The translations under genes and the position numbers were made by a program. Below the pieces are notes generated by a model. That model was not told the origin of the DNA and made no database searches. It was given only the letters and a program-made list of their open reading frames with translations. This document shows, in pieces, positions 37,987-52,916 of a stretch of 64,000 nt of DNA (position 1 is the stretch's first letter; each line of letters opens with the position of its first letter). This DNA comes from a virus, in IMG/VR virus record IMGVR_UViG_3300027747_002439, positions 1 to 64,000 of that record; one strand, 5' to 3'.

Positions 37987-38013
37987 ATATGCTTTCTCAT
38001 TTCACTCGAGTGT

Positions 38014-38035
38014 TAGGAGCAGAGAGGCTCCTAAA
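38014..38035 (-). promoter_or_regulatory. 5'-UTR hairpin with promoter of fibre 3
   Basis: TTAGGAGC-AGAGAG-GCTCCTAA is a perfect 8-bp hairpin in the 99 bp gap upstream of fibre 3. A leftward -10-like TAGTAT/TATAAG lies at about 38043-38051. The hairpin would sit at the 5' end of the fibre mRNA and could protect it from decay. Confidence 0.5.
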
Positions 38036-38085
38036 AGATATCTTATACTAAATGAAAGAAGGTGATAGAGGTAAAAAACTGCAGC

Positions 38086-39873
<1,788 letters not shown>

Positions 39874-39886
39874 TTACTATCCTCCC

Positions 39887-42103
<2,217 letters not shown>

Positions 42104-42180
42104 TTATCAACATAGCAAAGACATCAATAGGAGACAGGTATATACTACCAAACATATAAAATCTTTACTTGGATACTTTA

Positions 42181-43374
42181 TTATTTATTAGCTGGAATTA
42201 CGCTAACATCGAGCCTTGGATCGTGATCTTTACCTACCACCATGGTCAATATACCTGGGTTAGACTCTAGACCACGTCGGTCTCTAAACCATGCGGAGCC
42301 TGGGTCGACCGTCGGACATTGCGCCCAAAATCTGCCGCCAACATCCATTGATCTAAAGTTGTGGAAATGTCCTGACAGCCAAACATCACATCCGCCCAGC
42401 GCAGTCTGGCCTGCAGCCTGCTCTGACAGATATTTAGTAACATCTTTTCCACTTTGATGACCGTGAAATAGTCCAATCATAGTTCCGCATACTTCTACCG
42501 CAAGTGTTTGATGATCTCTCGCAGGGAACCTAAACTCTACGTGTGATAGCGCGCTACTTTCCGCGCAGATAGACTGAGCTACGTTTGCAATATGAGTGTT
42601 CCATCCTTCAGATGGATCAAGCGCAACTTGGCGACTTACCTCGTCATGGTTTCCGTTTACTACCGCGACTACGACACGGTCTACCAACGGGGCAAACGCC
42701 TTTATTTGAACCATAAGCAGACCAATACCTACGCGTATTTGTTCGGTAAGACCCATGTCCGACGCGAAGTGGCTTTGTAGACGCCCACCTTGAGAAACGT
42801 TTCCTTCAACGTGATCTCCTAGCAGCGCGATAACAACCGTGCCTATTTCTCTTCCAACTTTTCTAAGGTCGTGTAGACGATGAACCGCACCTTCGGTTGC
42901 CGTCTGTATACGCTCTACGGTTTCCTTGGTTCCCTCTCCGTTAGCTTTCTTACCTAGTTGCTGGTCGCTGGGCGCAAAAATAAAGGCAAGGTCTCCAGTC
43001 GTCACCGAAGGCTTCTTGCCAGGCTTCCAATTTTGCATACTCTTCATTAGATCTTTTACGTCTAGGTCTAATTCTGTTTGAGATGATATTGGAACTATGT
43101 TAATTCTTTGCGATTCTAAAAGCTCGCCGTCGTACCTTTGCCAACGTGATTTTCTTACCGATGTAATTGCCCAATGGTCTGGGTTAAGGTCAAACTCAAC
43201 TAGTAACTCTCTTGCGTCAGGAATATCAGTAATCGGGCGTGGTATCGAGATTACATAACCGCCGTCGTCTCCTACGTCCATGCGCGGACGCCATGCCTCG
43301 TCGGGAGCGCTGTTCTTTGTCTTAAAGTCTGAGCCCGAGCGCCCTGGAACAGAGAGCTTATCAAATAATGTCAT
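42181..43374 (-). CDS. Calcineurin-like metallophosphoesterase
   Basis: Encodes 397 residues. Dinuclear-metal motifs are present: GDHVEGNVS near 191, NGNHDEVS near 244, FHGHQSGKD near 310 and SGHFHNF near 338. The N-terminal ~90 residues are unassigned. Such enzymes occur in many actinophages, with uncertain substrates (nucleic acid ends or cyclic nucleotides). It lies between the fibre genes and a small HTH-like protein. Confidence 0.85.
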   Translation of the reverse strand: MTLFDKLSVPGRSGSDFKTKNSAPDEAWRPRMDVGDDGGYVISIPRPITDIPDARELLVEFDLNPDHWAITSVRKSRWQRYDGELLESQRINIVPISSQTELDLDVKDLMKSMQNWKPGKKPSVTTGDLAFIFAPSDQQLGKKANGEGTKETVERIQTATEGAVHRLHDLRKVGREIGTVVIALLGDHVEGNVSQGGRLQSHFASDMGLTEQIRVGIGLLMVQIKAFAPLVDRVVVAVVNGNHDEVSRQVALDPSEGWNTHIANVAQSICAESSALSHVEFRFPARDHQTLAVEVCGTMIGLFHGHQSGKDVTKYLSEQAAGQTALGGCDVWLSGHFHNFRSMDVGGRFWAQCPTVDPGSAWFRDRRGLESNPGILTMVVGKDHDPRLDVSVIPANK

Positions 43375-43385
43375 CTAGTTAATAC

Positions 43386-43664
43386 CTACGCACTAATCTT
43401 AGGATTAGATCCGAAGCATCGGCACGCGCCGCGACGGTGCTTTGTCACCGCAGCGTCACCTACGTCTAATCCTTCGTCTCGTAGAGCAGCGGCAATAACC
43501 GTGTTAGGAAGACGTCCTGGAGCACCGTAAGGAACCTCAAGTACCTCGGCAAGCTTTGCCTTATCTTCCTTTGAAAGTTGTTCGCCTGTTAGTAGGCTTC
43601 CTATCTTGCACGGTAGACCCGCACCGATTCCTGAGGATTGAGATAAACGTTCTGCAAGTGACAT
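43386..43664 (-). CDS. Small DNA-binding-like phage protein
   Basis: Encodes 92 residues. ATG 43664 is chosen because GGAGAG sits just upstream; a TTG four codons earlier would overlap that SD. A helical protein with LPCKIGSLLTGEQL, then helix-turn-helix-like TVIAAALRDEGLDVGDAAV and HRRGACRC. The pattern recalls a common actinophage family often suggested to bind DNA. It could be a regulator or small terminase-like factor. Confidence 0.6.
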   Translation of the reverse strand: MSLAERLSQSSGIGAGLPCKIGSLLTGEQLSKEDKAKLAEVLEVPYGAPGRLPNTVIAAALRDEGLDVGDAAVTKHRRGACRCFGSNPKISA

Positions 43665-43894
43665 ATAGCTCTCCAAGTATTGTCTACACGCTACTTAACG
43701 GCATCTCCGGTTAAGTGAACCATAAGCCTTGAGCTAACGGTTAGGAAAATTGTAACAAGAAGTAAGCAAAAGTACTGCTTATTAGGCAAATAAATAGTTA
43801 ATTAAAAAGTAATGTTAACTGTACTTATAAGTGTACTTACAGCAGGAATACAGTACAGAAAGACGTAAAACAAGACAAAATAAAACTGCTTCTG
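43665..43894. other. Non-coding gap with short inverted repeats
   Basis: About 230 bp, AT-rich, without a convincing ORF. It contains AAGTAAGCA...TGCTTATT (around 43761-43785) and repeated GTAC elements with the palindrome ACTTATAAGT (around 43824). These could be operator sites or leftward promoters for the HTH-like gene. No function can be assigned. Confidence 0.3.
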
Positions 43895-44272
43895 TTATGC
43901 GGTTGAAGCCTTCTTTTTGCGTGGTGCCTTTGTCATCTTTGGTTCAACTGGAGCAGGGCCTTGATGCATTTCGGGAAGAGATAGAAGCTGAAGAAGAACG
44001 TCCTTAATAAACTTAACCTCTGTGGCTGTCTGCTTAGCTAGTTCCCCGTGCGTATTTATCTGATCCTTCATGGAGTTTCCTCCATTTTCCCAAAGTTGGT
44101 ACTCGACTCTTTCCATGCGTTCGGACATAGTTCTTCCTTTGTCGTCTACGCCGATGGCGGTCTCGACGCGGTTGATGACCTTGTAGATCTTATAGATGAA
44201 GGCTAGGAGAAATAAGCCTCCGCCTACGATTCCAACCATTGCGCCTACCTGCATTGATAGTTGATTAAGCAA
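43895..44272 (-). CDS. Holin-like membrane protein with coiled coil (DUF2746-like)
   Basis: Encodes 125 residues. One membrane segment near 13-30 (VGIVGGGLFLLAFIYKIYK) is followed by a charged helical domain and a Lys-rich end (MTKAPRKKKASTA). This is the layout of the DUF2746 proteins of actinophages, sometimes proposed as holins. It is the first gene of the leftward block and lies opposite the primase-helicase with a shared 228 bp promoter gap. Confidence 0.65.
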   Translation of the reverse strand: MLNQLSMQVGAMVGIVGGGLFLLAFIYKIYKVINRVETAIGVDDKGRTMSERMERVEYQLWENGGNSMKDQINTHGELAKQTATEVKFIKDVLLQLLSLPEMHQGPAPVEPKMTKAPRKKKASTA

Positions 44273-44500
44273 GGTAGTTGCCTTTCAGTTAAGTATCAAA
44301 GATATATCAAATTATATATTAAGGATTAAAGTATTAGTTGTTTTGGTTGTTTACTTATATGATACGTACCCTTTATAGTTGCCAAGTAACAAAGATTCTA
44401 AATAAGTGATATGATAGAGTTTCTCTAGAAAAATTAGAGTTTTATAATTATATTTGATTGGAGTTAACGACGAAAAGATGCTAGAGCAAGGTAACTGCGT
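44273..44500. promoter_or_regulatory. Divergent promoter region
   Basis: 228 bp between divergent genes. Rightward -10-like TATGAT occurs at 44358-44363 and again at 44410-44415, and TATAAT near 44452. A hairpin TCTCTAGAAAAATTAGAG lies at about 44421-44439. The region is AT-rich and likely drives the primase-helicase gene and the leftward membrane protein. Confidence 0.45.
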
Positions 44501-47122
44501 ATGAGCGCATGGGAGTCAGCAGAGGGACGTCTAGGTCCTGCTGCAAATTGGTACGCGACTCATAACTGGTCTATACTTCCTTGCTATGGAATCGTCGGAG
44601 GTCGTTGCACTTGTGGCGGCGCGCACGTTGAGCCAAAGGACGTAGGCAAGCACCCATCACTTCCAGAGTGGAACAAGTTTGCAACTACAGACGCTGCAAC
44701 TGTAGACTCTTGGTGGGACAGAGATCCAAACATGAACATCGGTGTCATGTGTCGCTCCAGTGGATTTTTTGTAATTGATATTGATCCGCGCTCAGGTGGA
44801 CCAGATTCATTTGAAAAGTTTGAAGCATTAGTCGAAGGATTCCTGCCTCCAACAGTTGAGGCAATCACAGGCGAGTACACAATCGCCGGTGGAAAGGTAA
44901 TGCGCGGTCGTCACCTATTTTATAAGTGCGAAGAGTCAGAGCAGCTTGTTGGAAATCTTAAGAAGGCAAACCTTCCGGGCGTTGATATTAAACACAATGG
45001 ATACGTTTTAATTACTCCATCACGACACTTCTCTGGAGTTTGTTACGAGTGGGCACCAGGTCATGCGCCGTGGGAAATTGAGATGGCAACCGCACCTGAA
45101 GAGTTACTGCAGTCTCTTCGTAAGAAGAATAGTCGTCGCGGTGGCACGAATCTTGGTGAAGGCGATTGGACTTTCCTAGAGGACCTAGACTTTGCTGGCG
45201 AGCGCATCGACGTAGAACGTTTGCTTGAGGAAGGAATTGAAGAAGGCTCACGCGCTGTTGATATTTACTCGATGACATGTGCGCTTGCTAATAAGTTTCC
45301 AATCAACACCGAGGCTGGTAAACTTGCAGTCGAAACTATGATGATTCGCTTTAACGCTGAAAAGGTGCGGCCTCCGCTTGAGCTTGAAGGCCAAGGCGGA
45401 TTGCTCATGCACGTTCGCAGAGCAATTCAGTTTGTTATTGACAATCCAAAGTCAGAGCGCATGTGGCCAGGACTACAGGAGTGGGCTAACAAGTCTCAAG
45501 ATGAAACACGCTCTAAGCCTACAAAGCAACAGGAAATTAGAACAACTGAAAATTATTCACCGCAGGATACATATAACGCACCAGGAACTATCGGCGGATC
45601 AATTACACAGTCAATCTCAGATGGCGATTCAATTTCTGAGGCGTCAAGTCTTTTAAAGATGGACGTGCCTAAGGATGTTGACGCTATTAACGAGAACGAC
45701 GGTGGAGAACCTGGTAAGCGCACACTTACAGATACGGGAAACGGTCGTCGTCTTGTAGATGCATTTGGTCCTGCAATTCGTTACACGCCAGGACTTGGTT
45801 GGTTTCACTGGGACGGCGGATACTGGAAACCTGACGTAGAAAATCTTGAACTACAAGAGTTAACAAAGAAGCTTGCGCCGGTTATTGCATCTGAAGTTGT
45901 TAACTATGAGGACGCAGACAAGCAAGCAGAGTTAATGAAGTGGGCATTGCAAGCAAAATCTAACTCGCGCATCGCAGGCTGTATCGAAAACGCAACGTCA
46001 GATCCTCGCGTGCAGGTTGAGGTTAACGCGTGGGATTCAGACGAGACACTACTTGGCGTTGCCAACGGAGTTATTGATCTTCGCACCGGTGAATTACTTA
46101 AGGGACGTCCTGATTTGTTTATTACTCGCCGCGCACCTGTTGCATACACCGCAGGAATGCGAAATGTTAAGTGGGAACAGTTCTTAGACTTTGCAACAGG
46201 CGGAGATAAAGAGCTGCAAGATTGGATTCAACGTGCAGCAGGTTACTCGTTAACCGGTCTACGTACATACGACGTAATGTTTTTGATCTATGGCCCTGCA
46301 GGTTCAGGCAAGAACACACTTGTTGAAGCGTTGGTTAAGTGCATGGGCACACAGCAATATGCCTGGCCTCTTGATTCTTCTATCCTTGCGCAAGGAGACG
46401 GTCACGCCAATGGCTCAGATCTTTATCACTGGGCAGAGTTACGCGGACGTCGTATGGTGTGGGTTGACGAGTTGCCCGAGTCTGAAAGACTTAAAGAAAA
46501 CTCAGTTAAGAAGCTTACAGGTTCTTCTGAAATCTCTGCACGTTCACCTGGTGAAAAACCATTTACGTTTTCATCGCGCGCGAAACTGTGGGTTACAACA
46601 AACCACAGACCTATCATTAACGATGATGCGATGTGGCGTCGTATTCGTCCTGTGCCATTGAACAACGTTCCTGAATCTCCAGACCCAGACTTGAAGCACT
46701 ATATATTTGATCCTGAAGGCGCGTTGCCTGCTGTTCTATCCTGGGCAGTTGAGGGTGCGATTAAACTGCTTGGCTCGTCTGCACGTGATGCTCTTGGAAC
46801 CTGTAAGGTTGTAACCGAGGCATCTGAGATCTACAGAAAGAACGAAGACCGTATCGGCATCTTCTTAAACGAAGAGACAAAGGAGTCTGAAGGAACGGTA
46901 GTTCCTATCAAGGCTTTGTACTCTGTATATCGTGCATGGAGTGAAGAACGCGGTGAAAGACCAATGACACAGATTGCATTCCAGCGTAAGATATCGGATC
47001 GCGGAATGACTGTAGTCGGTCTTGGTTCAAAGGCTGAAATTCAAGGTCGAATACTTGTTCCGCGCGCTGTACAAACTGGCGAGGTCGACTGGGGTCTTGC
47101 TTCTCGCTACTCTCGCGGATAA
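44501..47122 (+). CDS. Primase-polymerase/D5-like superfamily 3 helicase
   Basis: Encodes 873 residues. Residues about 10-200 are a bifunctional primase/polymerase (PrimPol) domain: VIDIDPRSGGPDS (metal Asp pair), GRHLFYK and KHNGYVLITPS. A linker follows. From about 440 the D5/P4-type helicase module appears: LGWFHWDGGYW, then Walker A YGPAGSGKNT near 598, WVDELPES near 650, and TTNHRPIINDDAMWRRI near 705. It unwinds and primes phage DNA. It is encoded apart from the polymerase operon. Confidence 0.93.
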   Translation: MSAWESAEGRLGPAANWYATHNWSILPCYGIVGGRCTCGGAHVEPKDVGKHPSLPEWNKFATTDAATVDSWWDRDPNMNIGVMCRSSGFFVIDIDPRSGGPDSFEKFEALVEGFLPPTVEAITGEYTIAGGKVMRGRHLFYKCEESEQLVGNLKKANLPGVDIKHNGYVLITPSRHFSGVCYEWAPGHAPWEIEMATAPEELLQSLRKKNSRRGGTNLGEGDWTFLEDLDFAGERIDVERLLEEGIEEGSRAVDIYSMTCALANKFPINTEAGKLAVETMMIRFNAEKVRPPLELEGQGGLLMHVRRAIQFVIDNPKSERMWPGLQEWANKSQDETRSKPTKQQEIRTTENYSPQDTYNAPGTIGGSITQSISDGDSISEASSLLKMDVPKDVDAINENDGGEPGKRTLTDTGNGRRLVDAFGPAIRYTPGLGWFHWDGGYWKPDVENLELQELTKKLAPVIASEVVNYEDADKQAELMKWALQAKSNSRIAGCIENATSDPRVQVEVNAWDSDETLLGVANGVIDLRTGELLKGRPDLFITRRAPVAYTAGMRNVKWEQFLDFATGGDKELQDWIQRAAGYSLTGLRTYDVMFLIYGPAGSGKNTLVEALVKCMGTQQYAWPLDSSILAQGDGHANGSDLYHWAELRGRRMVWVDELPESERLKENSVKKLTGSSEISARSPGEKPFTFSSRAKLWVTTNHRPIINDDAMWRRIRPVPLNNVPESPDPDLKHYIFDPEGALPAVLSWAVEGAIKLLGSSARDALGTCKVVTEASEIYRKNEDRIGIFLNEETKESEGTVVPIKALYSVYRAWSEERGERPMTQIAFQRKISDRGMTVVGLGSKAEIQGRILVPRAVQTGEVDWGLASRYSRG

Positions 47123-47142
47123 GGACTGGTCAAAGAACACCA

Positions 47143-47670
47143 ATGAAAAATAGCACACGAATTTCTATAGCGGTAGCCATTGCTCTTGCGATTACAACTC
47201 CGTCATATGCGGCAGATTGGGTAAAGCCAAAGGCAAAGTTGACACCTGGTATAACAAATCCAGATGTAACACAGGCAAACATTAAGGACAATATCTGTAA
47301 GTCAGGGTGGACAGATACCGTGCGTCCTACTACTACATACACAAATAAGCTAAAGGAAACACAGCTTGCAACAACCTATAAGTTCTTAGTTGCGACATAC
47401 GGAGCAGATCTATCCGGCTATGAAGAAGATCATCTTATTTCACTACAGCTAGGCGGATCACCTTCTGACCCTAAAAATCTTTGGCCGCAACCGTATGTAG
47501 GAGCAAATGCACGAAAGAAAGACGTCATCGAGACAAAGTTAAAGAGAATGATCTGTGCTGGAGCTATTACACTTAAAGACGCACAGAAAGCAATTTCTAA
47601 AGACTGGGTGGCAGCGTACAATAAATACTCTGTCCCCGCGGATGTAAAAGTTGTTGAATCAAACGGTTAA
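47143..47670 (+). CDS. Exported HNH-like nuclease
   Basis: Encodes 175 residues. The N-terminus is a Sec signal peptide (ISIAVAIALAITTPSYA, cleavage before ADW). The mature part has GITNPDVTQANIKDNIC and EEDHLISLQLGGSPSDPKN, matching a family of secreted HNH-like proteins common in actinobacteria. The DH-LGG-DPKNLWPQP pattern is a plausible metal-binding core. A phage-encoded exported nuclease next to lysis genes could degrade DNA at the cell surface. Confidence 0.75.
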   Translation: MKNSTRISIAVAIALAITTPSYAADWVKPKAKLTPGITNPDVTQANIKDNICKSGWTDTVRPTTTYTNKLKETQLATTYKFLVATYGADLSGYEEDHLISLQLGGSPSDPKNLWPQPYVGANARKKDVIETKLKRMICAGAITLKDAQKAISKDWVAAYNKYSVPADVKVVESNG

Positions 47671-47697
47671 TTAAAAACCAGTAGAAAGGAAAATAAT

Positions 47698-47763
47698 ATG
47701 TGTGCAACATGTGGATGCAGAAAATCAAAGCCAAAACCATCAAAGCCTAAGGGAGGTAAGTAA
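47698..47763 (+). CDS. 21-residue Cys/Lys peptide
   Basis: ATG 47698 follows GAAAGGA at good spacing. It encodes MCATCGCRKSKPK and a Lys/Pro/Gly tail, 21 residues in all. The MCxTCGC start is a recurring tiny ORF in actinophages, usually near virion or lysis genes. A metal-binding role of the three Cys is possible. It ends 2 bp before the endolysin gene. Confidence 0.65.
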   Translation: MCATCGCRKSKPKPSKPKGGK

Positions 47764-47765
47764 AA

Positions 47766-48530
47766 ATGGCAGCAGCACAAGGAACAGCAGCTCGCTTAGT
47801 AGAAGTGGCGCTAGCAGAGCTAGGCACAGCAGAAGGACCAAAGGATAATCAAACTAAGTATGGCGCGTTTACTAAGGCAAACTTTTTGCCATGGTGTGGT
47901 AGTTTTTGCATGTGGTCTGCAAATCAAGCAGGAGTAAAGCTTCCCAACACAGTTTCAACTGTTGCGGGCGCGACTGCGTTTAAGAAGGCAAAACAGTGGA
48001 CAGACGCAGCGTCAGCTACTCCTCAGCCAGGAGATCTTGTTTATTTTGATTTCTCTAGAGGAATGACAGCAGGTATTCAGCACGTCGGTATCGTAGTTAA
48101 GGATAACGGCGACGGATCTGTAACTACCATTGAAGGTAACACAGCAGGTAATGAAAAAGGAAGTCAAAACAACGGCGGAGAAGTTGCAAAAAAGATCCGC
48201 GCGTATAAGGCAAATAAAAAAGGTCTTCCTATTTTTGTTGTAGGTTTTGGTAGTCCAGTCTTCGGCGCGGCGGTAGAGGTAAAGGTTGAAAAGGCAGTAG
48301 ACACAACTGGACAGGTTTATCCAGGCGAGACAATCGACCCAGGAGAAGCTGGTATCCATATTGCTACAGTACAGAAAGCTTTAGGTATTAAACCAGCTGA
48401 TGGACAATATGGACCTGTAACTAAGAAGGCAGTAATTGCGTTTCAGGAGAAGAACCCTAAGCTAGGCGCGGCGGACGGGGTTATCGGCCCAAAAACTTGG
48501 AATGCTATTACAGGATTGCCCGTAAAATAG
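47766..48530 (+). CDS. Endolysin: CHAP amidase/peptidase with peptidoglycan-binding domain
   Basis: Encodes 254 residues. The CHAP domain (residues about 10-160) has the Cys in LPWCGSFCMWSAN, His in QHVGIVVKDN and the following TIEGNT. Residues about 190-250 are a PG_binding_1 domain: GIHIATVQKALGIKPADGQYG, then AFQEKNPKLGAADGVIGPKTW. It cuts host peptidoglycan at the end of infection. A rho-independent terminator follows. Confidence 0.92.
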   Translation: MAAAQGTAARLVEVALAELGTAEGPKDNQTKYGAFTKANFLPWCGSFCMWSANQAGVKLPNTVSTVAGATAFKKAKQWTDAASATPQPGDLVYFDFSRGMTAGIQHVGIVVKDNGDGSVTTIEGNTAGNEKGSQNNGGEVAKKIRAYKANKKGLPIFVVGFGSPVFGAAVEVKVEKAVDTTGQVYPGETIDPGEAGIHIATVQKALGIKPADGQYGPVTKKAVIAFQEKNPKLGAADGVIGPKTWNAITGLPVK

Positions 48531-48602
48531 CGCAAGAGCCTGGAAACAGGTATACAGTAATACTAGTTTTTGGTGTCCTGGGAGAGAACGCCTAAAACAT
48601 AA

Positions 48603-48645
48603 AGAGCCGGACAGCGTGAGTAATCGCGCGTCCGGCTCTATTTTT
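48603..48645 (+). terminator. Rho-independent terminator
   Basis: AGAGCCGGAC (48603-48612) pairs with GTCCGGCTCT (48630-48639), followed by ATTTTT. It ends the lysis operon. The leftward fibre gene 48684-48893 converges on it. Confidence 0.92.
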
Positions 48646-48683
48646 AGGTATAGATCTTTTAATCCTAAAAACAAGGAAAGTCT

Positions 48684-48893
48684 TTAACTTAAAAGTAGTT
48701 TTGCTTCGTCTGCTGTAATGCCGAGCTTGCTTAATAGTGCTTCTTTGGCTGCTGCCTTATCTGCTTCTTGCTGAGCAGCAACAGCATTGGCTGCTTGCTG
48801 TGCTTCATAGGCAGCAAATTCTTCATCGTTCATTTCACGGTCAATGACTGTGTCTGTTGATAGGTCGTGAATTCTTACCATTGGTCTGCTCAT
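48684..48893 (-). CDS. Small tail-fibre-associated protein
   Basis: Encodes 69 residues: MVRIHDLSTDTVIDREMNDE, then an Ala/Gln/Lys-rich helix and KLGITADEAKLLLS. Such short ORFs commonly follow fibre genes in phages. Possible assembly factor or small virion component. It lies one base from the fibre gene. Confidence 0.65.
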   Translation of the reverse strand: MSRPMVRIHDLSTDTVIDREMNDEEFAAYEAQQAANAVAAQQEADKAAAKEALLSKLGITADEAKLLLS

Positions 48894-48894
48894 A

Positions 48895-49656
48895 TTATTT
48901 TACTCCGTATAGTATGTAGGTACTTCCGCTTGTAAAAGCAGAAATACCATTTGATAAAAGTGTAATACTTGTAACCGCTGAAGTTACTCCAGTAGTTCCG
49001 CCAACCCCCATAGAAACATACATATAAGTGCTATATTGCCAACTTGAATACCAACTAACATATTTAGCCATAGAAGATTGTGTATATAAAGGAATATCCA
49101 TAACCATAGAATAAGTATAGTTGCCACCAAAACGACCTATATAAAGACTATCTATATTGCTAAATTGACTAGTATTTGCAGTTGAAGTATTAAGAGTATA
49201 AGTATAAGAATAATTGCTATTAGTATTACCATTAAGTTGAAGACCCATATTGGTAATTGAAGAATCACCTGTAACATTAAAAAGTTGCAGTTGCAAAGAT
49301 TTATAAGTTTGAGGAATAGAAGATATTGTTAGGCTAGAACCACCACCACTAGATATATCACCTGTGGCAATTTGAGTCATAGAACCAGCAGCAGGAGCAG
49401 CAGCCCACTTCAATCCAGTAGCAGCAGTAGAGTCTGCAGTAAGTACTGTATCGTTAGCACCTGCAGCAAGACGAGCAACAGTATCTGCTGCAGTAGCAGC
49501 AACAATGTCACCCTTAGCGTCTACAATAGATTTTGGAATCATAGTTGCAACAGTGGTATCAACTGAGGTGCCTAATGAGCGAATGGCTGAGGCGCCTTGT
49601 TGGACGAGAGATGAGTCATCGGGAGTTGTCCACCCGAAGTTGGTAGTTGTTGCCAT
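48895..49656 (-). CDS. Tail-fibre protein with repeat adaptor N-terminus
   Basis: Encodes 253 residues. The N-terminus (TNFGWTTPDDSSLVQQGASA, then AKGDIVAATAADTVARLAAG and TVLTADSTAATGLKW) is the phage fibre adaptor region, also present in the truncated protein at 20396. The C-terminal domain from ISSIPQTYKSLQLQLFNVTG to YILYGVK matches the LYG-ending beta domain of the glycine-rich fibres. It has no Gly-rich tip. Confidence 0.82.
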   Translation of the reverse strand: MATTTNFGWTTPDDSSLVQQGASAIRSLGTSVDTTVATMIPKSIVDAKGDIVAATAADTVARLAAGANDTVLTADSTAATGLKWAAAPAAGSMTQIATGDISSGGGSSLTISSIPQTYKSLQLQLFNVTGDSSITNMGLQLNGNTNSNYSYTYTLNTSTANTSQFSNIDSLYIGRFGGNYTYSMVMDIPLYTQSSMAKYVSWYSSWQYSTYMYVSMGVGGTTGVTSAVTSITLLSNGISAFTSGSTYILYGVK

Positions 49657-49922
49657 AGGATTTTCCTTAGAGTTTAGTTAGAGAAGACCAGATAAATGTT
49701 TCTGGTACTTCATTCCACTGTAAGGAAGAAGACACGTTTTCCCACGAGGTAGATACCTTCGAACTGGATGATACTGTGCCTACTACGAGCATAGTTTCCT
49801 TCTTCTCCGTATACAGGTTAAAGAAGGAGACTTACTGGCTTTAAAAGCTAAGTGCCCTAGATCAACGTTGTTATCATATACCTGTAACAACAATATGTCT
49901 TATACTATCTTGTCCAGACTTC
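49657..49922. other. Non-coding gap with inverted repeat near recombinase
   Basis: 266 bp with no credible ORF. GTTGTTA (49867-49873) and TAACAAC (49885-49891) form an inverted repeat just downstream of the leftward recombinase gene. This region could contain a recombination half-site. The rest shows no clear features. Confidence 0.35.
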
Positions 49923-50582
49923 TTATTTTTGCTGGTCTAATACGTACTTAATACTAGAAGCAGACCATTTCCCGCCATAAGCTGTAGGAATACCTTCAGC
50001 TTGCAATGTGTTTGCAATAACACGCAAAGAAAGACCCTTTTCTCGTTCTGCTATAATACGACTACGTATCTCGTCAGAGATAAGTTGCTTAGGGCCTAGG
50101 TCTACACCCCATACTTTACCTGTTGAGCGTCTATATGAGTGAACGTCCTTCTGACGCTCGGAGATGATAGATCTTTCCATCTCTGCGAGCGCGGACATGA
50201 TTGTCACGACAAAGCGAGACTGGTATGAAGAAGTGTCCAGATTAAGATCAAGAAGAACAAGGCGCCAGTCGTACGTCTTAGAGTGGTCAATGATAGATAG
50301 GAAGTCTTGAGTTGAGCGAGATAGGCGATCTAGGCGGGTAACAAATAATGCATGGGCTTTGCCTAACTCAAGATCTAATAAGGCCTTACGGAGGACGGGA
50401 CGGCCTTTAATTGATTTGCCAGAGCGTCCTTCCTCGCGTATCAATTGTACATTTTTATACCCTGCAAGCTCCGCGGCCTGGCGCAACGTGCGCTCTTGAA
50501 CCTCTAGCGAGATGCCGTCTTGAACCTGCATAGACGTAGATACACGTGCGTAAAGTAGCGCTATCTTGTCGTCAAGTTCCAT
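49923..50582 (-). CDS. Small serine recombinase (resolvase/invertase family)
   Basis: Encodes 219 residues. The catalytic domain starts IALLYARVSTSMQVQDG, with the nucleophile Ser in ARVST, then FVTRLDRLSRS near residue 81 (the conserved Arg pair) and the long helix MSALAEMERSIISERQKD. The C-terminal part (IANTLQAEGIPTAYGGKWSA, SSIKYVL) is a DNA-binding domain. The length is that of resolvases or invertases, not large serine integrases. It is flanked by fibre genes and inverted repeats. Fibre-gene inversion or phage integration/resolution are both possible. Confidence 0.88.
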   Translation of the reverse strand: MELDDKIALLYARVSTSMQVQDGISLEVQERTLRQAAELAGYKNVQLIREEGRSGKSIKGRPVLRKALLDLELGKAHALFVTRLDRLSRSTQDFLSIIDHSKTYDWRLVLLDLNLDTSSYQSRFVVTIMSALAEMERSIISERQKDVHSYRRSTGKVWGVDLGPKQLISDEIRSRIIAEREKGLSLRVIANTLQAEGIPTAYGGKWSASSIKYVLDQQK

Positions 50583-50598
50583 TAAGATATCATACCCT

Positions 50599-50621
50599 AT
50601 TTAGCTTAAAATGTGCTAAAT
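50599..50621. promoter_or_regulatory. Inverted repeat upstream of recombinase
   Basis: ATTTAGC (50599-50605) and GCTAAAT (50615-50621) are spaced by nine bases, directly upstream of the recombinase start. A second pair, TGTACATT (50628-50635) and AATGTACA (50665-50672), follows. This geometry suits an operator or recombinase binding site. No experimental support. Confidence 0.45.
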
Positions 50622-50778
50622 ACCATATGTACATTTATTGCAGACATAATACTTTGTCCGTTCTAATGTACAATTCTTACAAACAAACAAGAGAATCAAA
50701 CTGCTGTAAACCCTTAAGTTGAAGGGTGTATGCTTTTAAGGCGTCTTTACGCGGTATGAGAGGGCTTAGAGTTTTGAA

Positions 50779-52775
<1,997 letters not shown>

Positions 52776-52821
52776 AATACCCCTACCCTAAAAACTAGTT
52801 AGGTCTAATCTATCATACTCC

Positions 52822-52867
52822 AGCTACTTCTTAGTAGGACTTCTTGGTGCCTTATGAGGAAGTAGCT
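52822..52867. promoter_or_regulatory. 9-bp inverted repeat in divergent intergenic region
   Basis: AGCTACTTC (52822-52830) and GAAGTAGCT (52859-52867) flank 28 bases. It lies between the leftward virion gene and the rightward glycine-rich fibre, and could be a hairpin terminator for neither side (no T-run), or an operator. Confidence 0.4.
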
Positions 52868-52901
52868 AGTTGAAACTTAAACTATCGCTTTGCTGTTGTT
52901 G

Positions 52902-52910
52902 TGATAAAAT
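52902..52910 (+). promoter_or_regulatory. Promoter for leaderless fibre mRNA
   Basis: Extended -10 TGATAAAAT ends six bases before ATG 52917, so transcription should start at or next to the A of ATG. No Shine-Dalgarno lies between. The same arrangement, GATAAAATAAGCCTATGCC, precedes the homologous fibre at 56556. Confidence 0.6.
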
Positions 52911-52916
52911 AGCCTT

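Noticed and set aside
49923-50582. Serine recombinase as the phage integrase
   Set aside because: Length and domain layout are those of small resolvases/invertases; no attachment site or large recombinase domain is visible, so integration cannot be claimed.
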